Source: Sipunculus nudus | Taxonomy: Eukaryota > Annelida > Sipuncula > Golfingiida > Sipunculidae | Assembly: GCA_026874595.1 (NCBI GenBank) | Contig: CM049313.1 | Coordinates: forward strand, 23,684,008-23,748,007 | Reading direction: 5' to 3' | Length of the DNA stretch: 64,000 nucleotides | Part shown: in pieces, positions 49,505 through 62,112 of the stretch | How positions within the stretch are numbered: position 1 is the first letter of the stretch | How the letters are laid out: each line of letters begins with the position of its first letter | The notes under the pieces: generated by a model | The model's database searches: none | Told to the model about the DNA's origin: nothing | Seen by the model: only the letters and a program-made list of their open reading frames with translations | Made by a program: the position numbers and the translations under genes

Positions 49505-51470
49505 GGCACAAATCGTAACCGCTGGACCTAGAACCTTGTAACTTGGGATTCTGAGAGGTCCATAAAAAATCTCCTTGGAAACCAGAAATTAGGTCTCTGT
49601 TACCCATATCCTTCGAGCTATGTGGCCCCAAAGTACCCCCCAGAAAAGTCAAAAATTTCATACAAAAACTTCAAGATCTCATTAACTACTTGACTGATGG
49701 TCATGATTTTTGGCATACATATTGATCATGAGATGTTACATCACTTCCTGCAGACTGGTGGCGCCACCTGTATTTTTCGATTTTTTACGAATTTTTTTCT
49801 CTATTTTTGAGACCTTTAAAAATGTGAACATCTGTTAACAAGGCACAAATCATAAAGACTGGACTTAGAATCTTAATTCTTGACACACTGAGAGGTCCAT
49901 GAAAAATCTCCTTGGAAACCAGAAATTAGGTCTCTGTTACCCATATCCTTCGAGCTATGGGGCCCCAAAGTACCCCCCAGAATAGTAAAAAATTTCATAC
50001 AAAAACTTCAATATTTCAATAACTACATCACTGATGGTCTTCATTTTTGGCATACATATTGATCATGAGATGTTCGATCAGTTCCTGCAGACTGGTGGCG
50101 CCACCTGTACTGTTTGATTTTTTACGAATTTTTCCTCTATTTTTGAGACCTTTGAGGATGCTGTCATCTGTTAGCGTGGCACAAATCGTAACGACTGGAC
50201 CTAGAATCTTCATTTTCAAAACACTGAGAGACCTATGAAAAGTCTCCATGGAAACCAGAAATTAGGTCTCTGTTACCCATATCCTTCGAGCTATGGGGCC
50301 CAAAATTACCCCCCAGAATAGTCAAAAATTTCATACAAAAACTTCAATATCTCATTAACTACATCACTGATGGTCATGATTTTCGACATACATATTGATC
50401 ATGAGATGTTTCATCAGTTTGTGCAGACTGGTGGCGCCACCTGTATTTTTCAATGTTCACGAATTGTTTTCTCCATTTTTGAGACCTTTAAGGATGTAGT
50501 TCTCTGTCAACAGGGTACAAATCGTAACGACTGGACCTAGAATCTTCGTTCTTGACACACAGGGAGACCCATGATAAGTCTCCATGGAAACCTGAAATTT
50601 GGTCTCTGTTACCCATATCCTTTGAGCTATGGCACTCCAAAGTACAGCTCAGAATAATGGAGAATTTGATACAAAAGCTAAAGTATCTGAACAACTAATG
50701 CAGAGATAACCATAATTGTTTGCATGGATATTGATCATGGAGTGTTTCATTAGTTTCTGCAGACTGGTGGCACCACCTGTATTTGTTCGTTTTTTTTTAC
50801 GAAATTTTTCTGTATTTTTGAGACCTTTAAAGATATGAACATCTGTTAACAGGGCACAAATCATAAAAACTGGACCAAGAATCTTCATTCTTGACACACA
50901 GGGAGACCCATGAAAAGTCTCCATGGAAACTTGAAATTAGGTCTCTGTTACCCATATTCTTTAAGCTGTATGGGTCCAAAATACCCCCCCCCCCCCCAGA
51001 ATAATGGAAAATTTGATACAAAAACTGCAGTATTTCAATAACTACAACACTGATGGTCATGATTTTCGGCATACATATTGATCATGAGCTGTTCCATCAG
51101 TTTCTGCAGACTGGGTGTGCCACCTCTATTTTTTTTCAAATTTTTACGAATTTTTTTTCTTTTTTTTGAGACCTTTAAAGATGTGGTTATCTGTCAACAG
51201 GGTACAAATCGCAACAACTGGACCTAGAATCTTCATTCTTGTCATGCAAGGAGGCCCATGAAAGGTGCCTGTGGAAACTTGAAATTAGGTCTCTGTTACC
51301 CATATCCTTCAAGCTATAGGACTCCGAAGTATCCCTCAGAATAATGGACAATTTGATACAAAAACTGAAGTATCTGAACAACTAATGCAGAGATCACCAT
51401 GATTTTTTGCATGGATATTGACCATTAAGTGTTTTTATTAGTTTCTGCAGACTGGTGGAGCCACCTGTAT
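49505..51470 (+). repeat. About 337-bp tandem core units, six copies
   Basis: Unit starts are listed under the enclosing element; successive spacings are 337, 336, 336, 339 and 348. Open frames on the - strand recur once per unit (for example 50488-50694, 50827-51072) because they are the same repeat, not genes. Confidence 0.9.
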
Positions 51471-51477
51471 TTTTGTA

Positions 51478-52645
51478 TCCGCCAAAATGAAGTTTTGCGG
51501 ATACTGTGTTTTTGACCGAGTTCCTCCACAGCGGCGGCGTTCGTTTCCAGAGAGCTCCTCGGAGACTAATGGACCGATTTTTCCCAAACTAACACCTATT
51601 ATCGGGTCACATGTGAACTGGTGCCTAACCAATTTGCGTTGACCTCTGACCTTTCCTCTCTATCCAGTGTCCATTTGTGGGTCTGTTTCCACTCATAAAC
51701 CCTCATATCTCGGGAACCATTTGACCGATCAGGAAATAAAATTGATACAAATGTAGCCCTTGGATTGCTTTATAACATACACAAAAAATGGTGGCGCCAC
51801 CTGTTACCATGTTTGCACAGTGTCCATCTGTTCATCTGCCTTGGGTTAAAATCACTCATATCTCTGCAGTGAATTGACTAATTCACCTGAAATTCGTCAT
51901 GCGTATACATCCAGGATAGCTTTCTTGATTTTATGACAGGTGGCGCCACCTACGTTCACGTTCACGCTGATGACATCCAAGCTTAAATCTTGGGAACCGT
52001 TTGACCAATCAGGAAATAAAATTTATACAAATGTAGCCCTTTGATAGCTCTGTAACATACACAAAAAATGGTGGCGCCACCTGTAACAATGTTTGCACAG
52101 CGTCTGTCTGTTAGTCTGCCGTTGCCTAAAATCACTCATTTCTCTGTAGTGGTTCGACATAACTGCCTAAAATTTTGCAGGTTTATACATCGTGGACAGC
52201 TTTCTTGATTTTATGACAGGTGGCGCCACCTACATTCTAGTTAACGCTGCACACATCCAAGCTCATATCTCAGGAACCATTTGACCGATTGGGCCAAAAT
52301 TGTGCATGTGTTTAGATCTCACATAGGTCTTTATCATACACAAAACTGGAGGGGTTACCTGCAAAGATTTTTGCACAGTGTTTGTCTGTTTGTCTGCCAT
52401 GGGCAAAAATCGCTCATATACATGTAGTGGTTTGACTTTTCTGCCTAAAATTTTGCAGGTGTATACAACTTGGACAGCTTTCTGGATTTGTGGTAGGTGG
52501 CACAACCTACATACACATTTAGGCTGCAGACATCCATGCTAATATGCAACATACCTCACTCTATTTCCCCTTGCCACTCAATCCATGCCTCACTATCCGA
52601 TTTTGGCAGATACATGTAGTCACTTGTCGGTTACCCGTATTCTAG
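51478..52645 (+). mobile_element. Helitron-like non-autonomous element (copy 2), nested in family B
   Basis: TC at 51478 after A, CTAG at 52642-52645 before T; 1,168 bp against 1,170 bp for the opposite-strand copy at 15221-16390. The left end forms an imperfect hairpin (TATCCGCCAAAA and TTTTGCGGATA). The core has GGTGGCGCCACC boxes starting at 51790, 51939, 52070 and 52219 (spacing 149, 131, 149). The flanks join: CACCTGTATTTTTGTA before and TTTTAAAAGTTTACACATTT after correspond to one continuous stretch of the family-B core unit. Confidence 0.75.
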
Positions 52646-53106
52646 TTTTAAAAGTTTACACATTTTTCTCTATTTTTGAGATATATAAATACAGACTAAA
52701 TCTTGGCCTGTTGGTTAATCTGTTTGATGCTTCAGTTGAATGGGTATATACTACCATTCTAATGATAAAATTTCCTTTTGCGAATCTCTTCCCAGTCAGC
52801 TGAGCGTCATGACCCATGGGTCACTTGTTATTAAAAACCTGTTTTCACACTTCAGGACTGCCTAATATCAAAACCACTCATCTGTTTTTCCTCATATTTA
52901 CCATAAATATTCCTCTATATAGTTCCTATGTACATGCCAGAAATTAGGTCTGTATTATACAATTTAAAAAAGTTATGGGCCCAAACATAATGCATTTTGT
53001 AAAAAATCAGGAAACATATTTGATCACTTAACACAAAACATGTTAAAGCTATGGACTTTTTTTCAAGTAATATAACTTTAATTAATCAAAATTAAATTGT
53101 ATACCC

Positions 53107-53787
53107 AAAAATAGATCAAAATCTTTTAAATTTTAAAAAATGTTAACAAAAATAAAAAATTGGTACCTTAAATTTTGCCCAAATTTGACCATGGCACGTT
53201 TTTTTCCTGTAAGTACTGTTGATCTAATTTTCACAGCATGTACAAATAAGGATTTAATCTGTTAAAATCTGAAATTTGAAAATAAAGCTGCAAAATTAAG
53301 CTAGTTATTGAATTTGTTTGGAGGCTCTTGTTGTAAATTAGATCAAAATCTGTTAAATTTTTTTAAATATTAGCAAAAATAAAAAATTGGTCCTTAAATT
53401 TTGCCCAAATTTGACCATGGCACGTTTTTTTCCTGTAAGTACTGTTGATCTAATTTTCACAGCATGTACAAATAAGGATTTAATCTGTTAAAATCTGAAA
53501 TTTGAAAATAAAGCTGCAAAATTAAGCTAGTTATTGAATTTGTTTGGAGGCTCTTGTTGTAAATTAGATCAAAATCTGTTAAATTTTTTTAAATATTAGC
53601 AAAAATAAAAAATTGGTACCTTAAATTTTGCCCAAATTTGACCATGGCACGTTTTTTTCCTGTAAGTACTGTTGATCTAATTTTCACAGCATGTACAAAT
53701 AAGGATTTAATCTGTTAAAATCTGAAATTTGAAAATAAAGCTGCAAAATTAAGCTAGTTATTGAATTTGTTTGGAGGCTCTTGTTGT
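53107..53787 (+). repeat. 226/227-bp tandem triplication
   Basis: The segment from AAATTAGATCAAAATCTG to GGAGGCTCTTGTTGT is repeated; GAGGCTCTTG occurs at 53321, 53547 and 53774. The second and third copies are almost identical, the first differs slightly at its left end. Recent amplification inside the family-A element. Confidence 0.92.
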
Positions 53788-55775
53788 AAATTAGATCAAA
53801 ATCTGTTAAATTTTTTTAAATATTAGCAAAAATAAAAAATTGGTCCTTAAATTTTGCCTAAATTTGACCATGGCACGTTTTTTTCTTATAAGTACATTTG
53901 ATTTAATTTTCACAGCCAGTTTACATATGGATTTAATCTGATGAATTTTGAATTTGAAAGTATAAGCTTAAAAAATAGTCTAGCTATTGAAGTTTTTAAG
54001 AATTATGGATTTGTATTTTCTAGCATCATGACCCTACTTTTGTTTACCTGGTAATCCAAAAATTTGCATAACGTTAGATGTAATTGTAAATGTTCATATT
54101 CTTCCATACATTTCCTATGTACGTACCAAAATTTAGGTCAGTATTGCATAATTTGTTGAAGTTATAGGCCCAACGTAATGCACTTTGTAAAATTCAGGAT
54201 ATATATTTACTCACTTAACATAAGAATGGCTGAGACTTTTTATCAGGAATATAACATCATTTAATCAAGATTCAATTGTATATGGAAAATTAGATCTGAA
54301 ATTTGCAATTTTTTTAAGTTATTAGCATAAATATAAAATCAGTACCTTATATTTTGCCCAACTTTGGCCACGGCACGATTTTTTCCTGTAAGTACTGTTG
54401 ATGTTATTTTCACAGCATGTACAAATAAGGATTTAATCTGTTAAAATCTGAAATTTGAAAATAAAAGCTGCAAAATTAAGCTAGTAATTGAATTTTTTTG
54501 GAGGCTCTTGTTGTATTCCCTTACATTGTCAAGCAGTCCACTGTGGTCAATGTTGGTCATTCAGTGCAGCTCTGTATGCTCCCAAGGTTGTTGGCATAAT
54601 GTTAGATGTCCCAAAGATCTCCTACCAAGCTGAAAACTGGGTCTTTGCGACTCTGTTCCTTTAAGAAATTAAGGAAAAAACTCAATCTTTTATTAAAAAC
54701 CTATTTTCACATTTCAGGACAGCCTAATTACGAAACCACTCACCTGTTTTTTCTCATATTCACCATACATATTCCTCTTTATAGTTCATATGTACATGCC
54801 AGAAATTAGGTCTGTATTATATGATTTAAAAAAATTATGGGCTCAAACATAATGCATTTTGTAAAAAATCAGGAAAGATATTTGATCACTTTACACAAAA
54901 CATTTTAAAGCTATGGACATTTTTACAGTAATATATCTTTAATTAATCAAAATTTAATTGTATACCCAAAATTAGATCAAAATCTGTTAAAATTTTTTAA
55001 ATATTAGAAAAAATAAAAAATTGGTACCTTAAATTTTGCCTAAATTTGACCATGGCACGTTTTTTTCTTATAAGTACATTTGATTTAATTTTCACAGCCA
55101 GTTTACATATGGATTTAATCTGATGAATAATGAATTTGAAAGTATAAGCTTAAAAAATAGTCTAGCTATTGAAGTTTTTAAGAATTATGGATTTGTATTT
55201 TCTAGCATCATGACCCTACTTTTGTTTACCTGGTAATCCAAAAATTTGCATAATGTTAGATGAAATTGTAAATATTCATATTCTTCTATACATTTCCTAT
55301 GTACCTACCAAAATTTAGGTCAGTATTGCATAATTTGTTGAAGTTATAGGCCCAACGTAATGCACTTTGTAAAATTCAGGATATATATTTACTCATTTAA
55401 CATAAGAATGTCTGAGACTTTTTATCAGGAATATAACATCATTTAATCAAGATTCAATTGTATATGGAAAATTAGATCTGAAATTTGCAATTTTTTTAAG
55501 TTATTAGCATAAATATAAAATCAGTACCTTATATTTTGCCCAACTTTGGCCACGGCACGATTTTTTCCTGTAAGTACTGTTGATGTTATTTTCACAGCAT
55601 GTACACATAAGGATAAAATCTGTTAAAATCTTAAATTTGAAAAAAAAAGCTGCAAAATTAGGCTAGTTATTGAATTTGTTTGGAGGCTCATGTTGTATTC
55701 CCTTACATTGTCAAGCAGTCCACTGAGGTCACTGTAGGTCATTCAAGGCAACTCTCTGTGCTCCCCAGGCTGTTA
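53788..55775 (+). repeat. About 1,181-bp tandem duplication
   Basis: Sequence from 53788 onward matches sequence from 54969 onward at a constant offset of 1181-1182 (for example TTTTCTTATAAGTACATTTG at 53881 and 55063). The first copy contains an extra restart of the family-A body (TTAGATGTCCCAAAGATCTC near 54603). Confidence 0.88.
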
Positions 55776-55857
55776 TGTAATCCCATCACTGGGGCAAGCC
55801 CTCTCTCTTGTTGAGCTTGATCAGGCTGCCAGCATAAATACCTCCAGGAGCCTTTCT

Positions 55858-55878
55858 CTCCCCCCCCCCCCCCCCCCA
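55858..55878 (+). repeat. Poly-C tract in family-A 3' region
   Basis: About 19 C residues; the equivalent position of the copy at 60671 also has long C runs (61548-61600). Confidence 0.9.
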
Positions 55879-58559
55879 CCCCATGCTGTTGACAGACCTG
55901 TACTCTAAACAAGATGAATCTTATAATTTCACAATTTTTCAGCGATGTACAGTAACAACAGAGCCCCTTCCTGACCCACCGCTTCGATACACAGGACTAA
56001 TATACAAGACAAAGCTTATAATTTTAATGTTAAAAAAATTCTTTTTGTTGAGACTTGAAAAAATTTTGATTTTTTTTTAAGAAAAAATTGTTCAGGAATT
56101 TAATCCTAATATTCAAATATGGTAAAATATTAGGACCTAATGTAAGTGCTAACTGACAAGATTTAAGAAGATATAAATACTTTGTAGCATTTTGTTCATA
56201 TCTCTTAAAGTTGGTGGGGCCTAGGTGTGAATAACACTGTTAAACCTAGTTTTTAAAATTAGGAATATTGGTCAAACTTTGTGGGATTAATTTTTAACTC
56301 ACATGGCCATATATTTAACTTTTGAAAAATTAATTACCTTCACACATTATTTGTTTATGAAATGGAACTTTTATATGACACTTACCGTAGGCCCATTTTT
56401 TCCCTTGGTGCATCACTAAATGGTTTCAGGCCAAAGTTTACATTTATTACACAGTCCATATGCTTTAGCTCATGTCCATTATTCTATAATTTACAGAGTT
56501 TCATTTATGCTGGGCCATTTTCTCTAATATGTAATATACATGGAAAAACCATAAGAAATAAAAATATTTTGCAGTTACTGATATTTTCCAAAATTCAGCT
56601 GAGCGACGTGACCCATAGGTCCCTTGTTTAGCTTTACATAAGGCTGTTGTTTTCTCCTATACTCAGGCCACTTAAAACCACCCATGCTAAGAGTGTGTGT
56701 GAAGAGGAGCTGAAAAACCATCCCTTGTGCAGTGATAGGAAATGTGAACCATATGGGACCCTGGTCAGAGTAAACCTGCTGTCTCAGTGCTGGTCCTGAC
56801 GGGGATGCTGTTTCAGCTACTGTGAGATGCCTGCCAGCATTAGTGTCTGCTGTGCTAGTGCTGAGATTTCACATTTCCCCGTTCATTTATCTTCAGTGCT
56901 CACCAATTAACCTTTGTTAATTATTAATGTCCTTGTGTATAAGTAGAACAGCAGTAAAGATGTTGAGTGGTATGAGATTTTGTCATAAGATGGAATAAAA
57001 CTGAGTATGCATGACTACAGCTACACTGGTATTCTGTGCTTATTCTTCATTCAAGGGTTATAACATATAGCCTTCAATTATCCTACTGACCTAATGTCAC
57101 ATATTATTAAGTTTCCTTTAGGTGTCCTAGTAGCTTGGCTTTCTCTTGATATCCAGCCTTCTCAAACATATCAGATATGTGAACTCATTAAGGGATGTTT
57201 ATTAGGGTATATCGAGGGTTATAGCTAGACAAATTTGAGTGTCAGATAAATTTATGGACATTAGCGAAGCAAGCAGAGTTGTTCACAGAGGGGGGTCCAG
57301 GGGTTTACTGTAACACTAAATAATTAAATGAACTTTTACTTAGCTCTTAGAATATACATAAATATGCAAGCATTATAATGTACAAGTCTTTTAACAGTGG
57401 AAAAACATGCTAAGAGTAATATGGTACAGGTTTCCAAGCGATATTAATGTTTATTTTTAACTATCAATTGTATAAACCATCCTTCAAAACCTCTCCAAAA
57501 ATTTTCCACCGATTCTCTGGCTCTCCGCTGATTTGACAACTTTTAAGCCCGCCATGCAGGTGTGCGACTTGTCAAAAACAAAGTCACTGGACACACTTGT
57601 TCTTGCTCAACATGATCAGTCCATACACACAGCAACATGTTTTACATCATGTCCTGCAAAACTATGAAATAACTACATGCATTAAACATAACTTCCAGGA
57701 TTCCACTATTGATCTGCCTTGTAACTTTATATTTACCAATATATGTGCATGTGAGAAAAAATGTATTTTGCTTGGGACATATATTCTGTCTCCTTCTCTT
57801 AAACTGTATAGAGCTAAGAGAAAAAAGACATGGCTTTTTTGGAATAGCTACACTTCTGAGTTTCCTGTAGACCGCACAATACACATGGCACCCTCCTCAG
57901 ACACGGTGAAACCATAGACGTTCATTATCATAGGATAACATGATCAATCATTATACATTCGGCTGTTTCCCCGAAGCTAGGCCTGATGTGGTGCAACAAG
58001 TTTCCAATCACAAAGGGAAAGGGGATTCCGGGGAAATCCCAAATTTCATCACGCATAAATTATGATAATGTCAGGTATTTAGTCTAAATAGGTGCAAAAG
58101 TAATATGTAAGCTTTATCTTTGTGTTGTTCTATGTGTTATAACTATTTTTAATGATTATTTTGGCTCTCGATTGATTCATTTTTGTTAATATACGTACTC
58201 TGGTACAAATTTGAAGCAGTCTTGGATTATCAATAACCAAAGTTTCATTGCTGGTAGCTGGTTATATGACGATTTTTAAGATCTTTTGTGCCAGTCGGTG
58301 GGTTGCAAATGTTAGCTTTGCACAAGCCAGCAGAAGACTGTCCTGGTTACCCCTGACTGGCACCCACCAACCTGGCTATTTCTCTGGGTATATATATTTG
58401 TAAAGTCAATATCTCATTATATCATAATTGTAATTGAATTAATCTATTCAAAATGTTTTGTAAGACTATAAAATATTTGGTAAAATAAATTTGTTTGCAG
58501 TGTGGTGATAGCAATTAAAAATTTCATTGAATAATATATGGGACAATATTCCAATTATC

Positions 58560-59168
58560 TTTTTAGCTCAGCTGACTGTAAGTCATCTGAGCTATAGCGA
58601 TCACCCTTTGTCCGACGTCCGTCCGGCCGTTAGCAGGGCACAAATCATAACTGTTAGACCTAGAAACTTCTAACTGTACATCCAGGGAGGTCCTGAGCAA
58701 ATCTCCTTGGAAACCTGAAATTAGGTCATGGTGACCTATATTTTGTGACTTACGGGCCGAAAACATGATTTTGAGCACCCAGACAGTCAGACGGGGCACA
58801 AATTGTATCTAATAGGCCTATAAACCTCTAACTTGACATTTTGGGATATCCTAGGTAAATGTCTTTGGAAACCTGAAATTGGATCATGGTGACTTATATT
58901 CTGCCAGCTATGGACCAGAAACATGATTTTGAGCACCCAGACAGACAGGGTACAAGTTGTATCCATTTTCCTTGGAACCCTCTACTGTGAAATCAAGGGG
59001 GTCCTGGGCAGGTCTCCTATGAATCCTGAAATTTTTATTTTCTGTCCATTTTTTCAACACTGTAACTTTAGCAATAGGCTATTCTCACAGACAATATATA
59101 ACATTAATAAAGAAAAATGAGCACCCAGTCTAAATCAGCTAAGCGTCATGGCCCATGGGCCACTTGTT
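58560..59168 (+). mobile_element. Pearl/Helentron-like element, family B, short form
   Basis: 609 bp with complete head (TTTTTAGCTCAGCTGACTGT) and tail (CAGCTAAGCGTCATGGCCC, ATGGGCCACTTGTT). Note compensating changes in the tail palindrome, TGGCCCATGGGCCA instead of TGACCCATGGGTCA, keeping it self-complementary. The GTCY tract is minimal and there are only two or three core units (GGGCACAAAT, GGGGCACAAATTG, AGGGTACAAGTTG). Confidence 0.85.
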
Positions 59169-60670
59169 TTTATCCAAACATTTACTTTAGCAGAAAAAAA
59201 CTGGAATATACTTAAATATACATTAAATATATAAATAGTTGTACTAAATACAAAATCACCCTGGAATTTGATTTAGAGTGTATTGGTTACATTATAAAAT
59301 AAAATGGCAGCCACATATTACTCATTACTGCATTAAGTTTTTGCCAGCAAATAAAAAGTGAAAGTAGTGTTCTTGAGGTCTGACTTCATACTTGGTATAA
59401 ATAACAATCCCTGATAAACCATATTTAGTAAACAATTTTATAAAGGGTGATTCATGCATTAATTGTGTAATGATAATGTACGGGAAGATACACATATAAC
59501 ATATATATATAATTGCCTACTGATAAAGCAAGAATAACATGGGTATATATACACATTTATATTAAACATTAATATACGGATGTTGGGACAAATTCACTTC
59601 ATTGGCAGACACTACAGCAAGCTCTGTTTATCTGTTCTTTTATGTTTTATTATTCCCAGAAGTTACTGTAACCATGCATTTTGCTTTGTGAAAGGTTGGT
59701 GCATATCTTTAGCTGAATTGTTTACCATGGGCCATGTTCACAGTGGCATAATTTCTGATAGATGGCACTGTAATAGACCTTTAACTCTGTTTCCTAAATG
59801 ATATCAGATTTCTTAGGATTCACTGGAAAATATAGAAATTAATCCCCCTTTTAAATTAGGACACTTCAACACCACAATTGGGCTTTTTTGACTAATGCCC
59901 ATAGAGGAGTTATCTGCCACCGTCATCTGCTATAGTGTAGATTATTGAAATGATCTCGAAATATTTAGTTTCCTTGTCCTGTTTTACTTTCAACATTATT
60001 GATACATAAATAACAGACCAATACATGTATCTGTCACTTATTAAATCATTTGATAGTTAAGTTATTTGATAATATAACTTTTCCACTGTATGATAAAAAT
60101 AAAACTGTATTAACATGACTTACTCTCGGCACAGAAATTTGAGCAATATTCCTCAGATATCACAGCCAAAGAAATCAGACTGGCTGCATGTTTTCTACCA
60201 CTTACTAAATAGCCATTAGCCAAATGGACTTATTTTGCAGACATCTGTTGATGGTATTTATTGTTCTATGAAATACAGAAGACATGCTTTGATTGTATTG
60301 ATTACACTTACTTGTCTTTCCATATTACAGTCTGGTTTTACAGGCTTTTAACTGTTAAATTAATCAGACAGCGTCTGGCCAGATCAGGTGGAATGCTATT
60401 GATAATCCAGTATTGATGTCAACAGCTCTTGTAAGCTGTGCCCAAGGGAGACTTAGATACTATTTCATAGCACTAAAACCATCCCTGATTTCTCCATCCT
60501 TACATGTACATCCTCAGGTCACATTTACATCCTTTTTTCCTATTTCTGCATTATCAGCATTATTGGCCATGTTCAGTGGTCCTGCTAATATAGCAGCTCA
60601 TAAATAATGGCCAATGTGTTCCCAGGTTAAACATTCTGATTATCTGGTTTATGTTTCAGTTTGTCATGTA

Positions 60671-62112
60671 TTTTTAGCTCAGCTGACTATAAGTCATCTT
60701 AGCTATAGTCGTGGTCCATTGTTGGTCGTCCGTCTGTCTGTCTGTCCGTCCCTAAGACTTGCACATTTCAACACCATTTGACCTATGAATCTGAAATTCG
60801 GCATACAGTTAGATGTCCCCAAAATCTCCAACCATGCCGAAAATTGGGTCAATAGGACTTCGTTCCTTCGAGATATTAAGGAAAAACCTCAGTTTTTTAT
60901 TAGAAATCTATTTTCCCACTTCAGGACTGCCTAATATCAAAACCACTCATCTGGTTTTCTTCATATTTACCATAAATATTCCTCTATATAGTTCCTATGT
61001 ATGTGCCAGAAATTAAGTCAGTACTATTGAATTTAAAAAAGTTATGGGCCCAAACATAATGGACTTTGTAAAAAAATCAGGAAAGATATTTGGTCACTTA
61101 AGACCAAAAGTGTTAAAAGTAGGGACTTTTTTCAGTAATACAACTTTAATTAATCAAAATTAAATTGTTTACCAAAAATTAGATCAAAATCTGTTAAATT
61201 TTTTTCAATATTGGCATAAATATAAAATTGGTACCTTAAATTTTGCCCAACTTTGGCCACAGCACGTTTTTTTTTGCTGTAAGTACTGTGGATTTAATTT
61301 TCACAGCATGTACACATAAGGCTTTAATCTGTTAAAATCTGAAATTTGAAAATAAAAGCTGCAAAATTAGGCTAGTTATTGAATTTTTTTGGAGGCTCTT
61401 GTTGTATCCCCTTACATTGTCAAGCAGTCCACTTTGGTGACTGTAGGTCATTCAGTGCAGCTCTCTCCACTGAGTTGAGCTTGATCAGGCTGTCTGCAGT
61501 TAATACCATACCACAGGGAGCCTTTTTTTCTGGCAACACACCCCAGCACCCCCCCCCCCCCATCCCCCACCCCACCCCCCCCCCCCCCACCCCCCCCCAC
61601 TGTTGTGTGACCTGTACTATGAACTAGATGATTCGAAAAATTATCATTTTTTCAGCAATGAGCAGAAACAACAGAGACCCCTCCCCCCACCCACCCCTTC
61701 ATTACACAGGACTAATAAACAAGATGAATCTTATAATTTTAATGTTAAATAAATTCTTTTTGATGATGAGACTTGGACAATTTTGATTGTTTTAAAGTAA
61801 AAAAATTCAGGAATTTAATCCTAATATTCAAATGCTTTTGAAAACTTAATTACCTTCACACATTATTTGTTTATGAAATGTTACTTTTATATAACACTTA
61901 GCATAGGCCTGTTTGTTCCCTTGGTGCATCACTAAATGGTTTAGCTCATGTCCATTATTCTATAATTTACAGAGTTTCATTTTAGCAGGGCCATTTTCTC
62001 ATAGCTTTTCTAATGATAATATACATGAAAAACCAAAAGAAATAAAAATATTTTTCAGTTACTAATATTTTCCAAAATTCAGCTGAGCGATGTAACCCAT
62101 GGGTCCCTTGTT
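60671..62112 (+). mobile_element. Pearl/Helentron-like element, family A, uninterrupted copy
   Basis: 1.44 kb from TTTTTAGCTCAGCTGACTAT to ATGGGTCCCTTGTT. Order: head, GTCY tract (60728-60750), GACTTGCACATTTCAACACC, TTAGATGTCCCCAAAATCTC, GACTTCGTTCC, GGCACGTTT-like box, GGAGGCTCTTGTTGT (61391), poly-C (61548-61600), tail CAGCTGAGCGATGTAACCC. It serves as the reference for the family-A structure in this window. Non-coding. Confidence 0.87.
61548..61600 (+). repeat. Poly-C rich tract
   Basis: Several C runs of 5-17 separated by single A or T bases; i-motif or G-quadruplex prone on opposite strands. Confidence 0.92.

Larger units (their letters stand above)
49416..52829 (+). mobile_element. Pearl/Helentron-like element, family B, nested in family A
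   Basis: Head TTTTTAGCTCAGCTGACTGA, GTCY tract, then six tandem core units of 336-348 bp beginning at 49505, 49842, 50178, 50514, 50853 and 51201 (each starting GGCACAAATCGTAAC or GGTACAAATC). Each unit contains TTAGGTCTCTGTTACCCATA and most contain CTGGTGGCGCCACCTGTA. It ends GTCAGCTGAGCGTCATGACC, CATGGGTCACTTGTT at 52829. It is itself interrupted by the Helitron-like element at 51478-52645. The exact left edge is ambiguous within the T run 49415-49420. Confidence 0.83.
49211..56628 (+). mobile_element. Pearl/Helentron-like element, family A, split by a nested insertion
   Basis: The head (TTTTTAGCTCAGCTGACTAT at 49211, GTCY tract, GGCACGTTTTGAAACCG, TTAGATGTCCCCAAGATCTC, GACTTCGTTCC) stops at 49415. 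The next family-A block, ATTAAAAACCTGTTTTCACAC, resumes at 52830. Comparison with the uninterrupted copy at 60671 shows these two blocks are normally about 30 bp apart. The 3' end is CAGCTGAGCGACGTGACCC, ATAGGTCCCTTGTT at 56628. The body between 52830 and 55800 is locally amplified (see the separate tandem repeats). Confidence 0.82.

Noticed and set aside
49419-51381. Series of similar 64-91 residue frames on the - strand
   Set aside because: One per 337-bp core unit of a non-coding element; similarity is repeat identity, not a gene family.
57597-57917. 106-residue + strand frame
   Set aside because: No domain, no splice context, and an 80-residue frame overlaps on the other strand; composition like the surrounding intron.
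60240-60300. Tyr/Cys-containing frame near TTCTATGAAATACAG as IQGAP exon 5
   Set aside because: No match to the conserved block and no suitable acceptor and donor pair.
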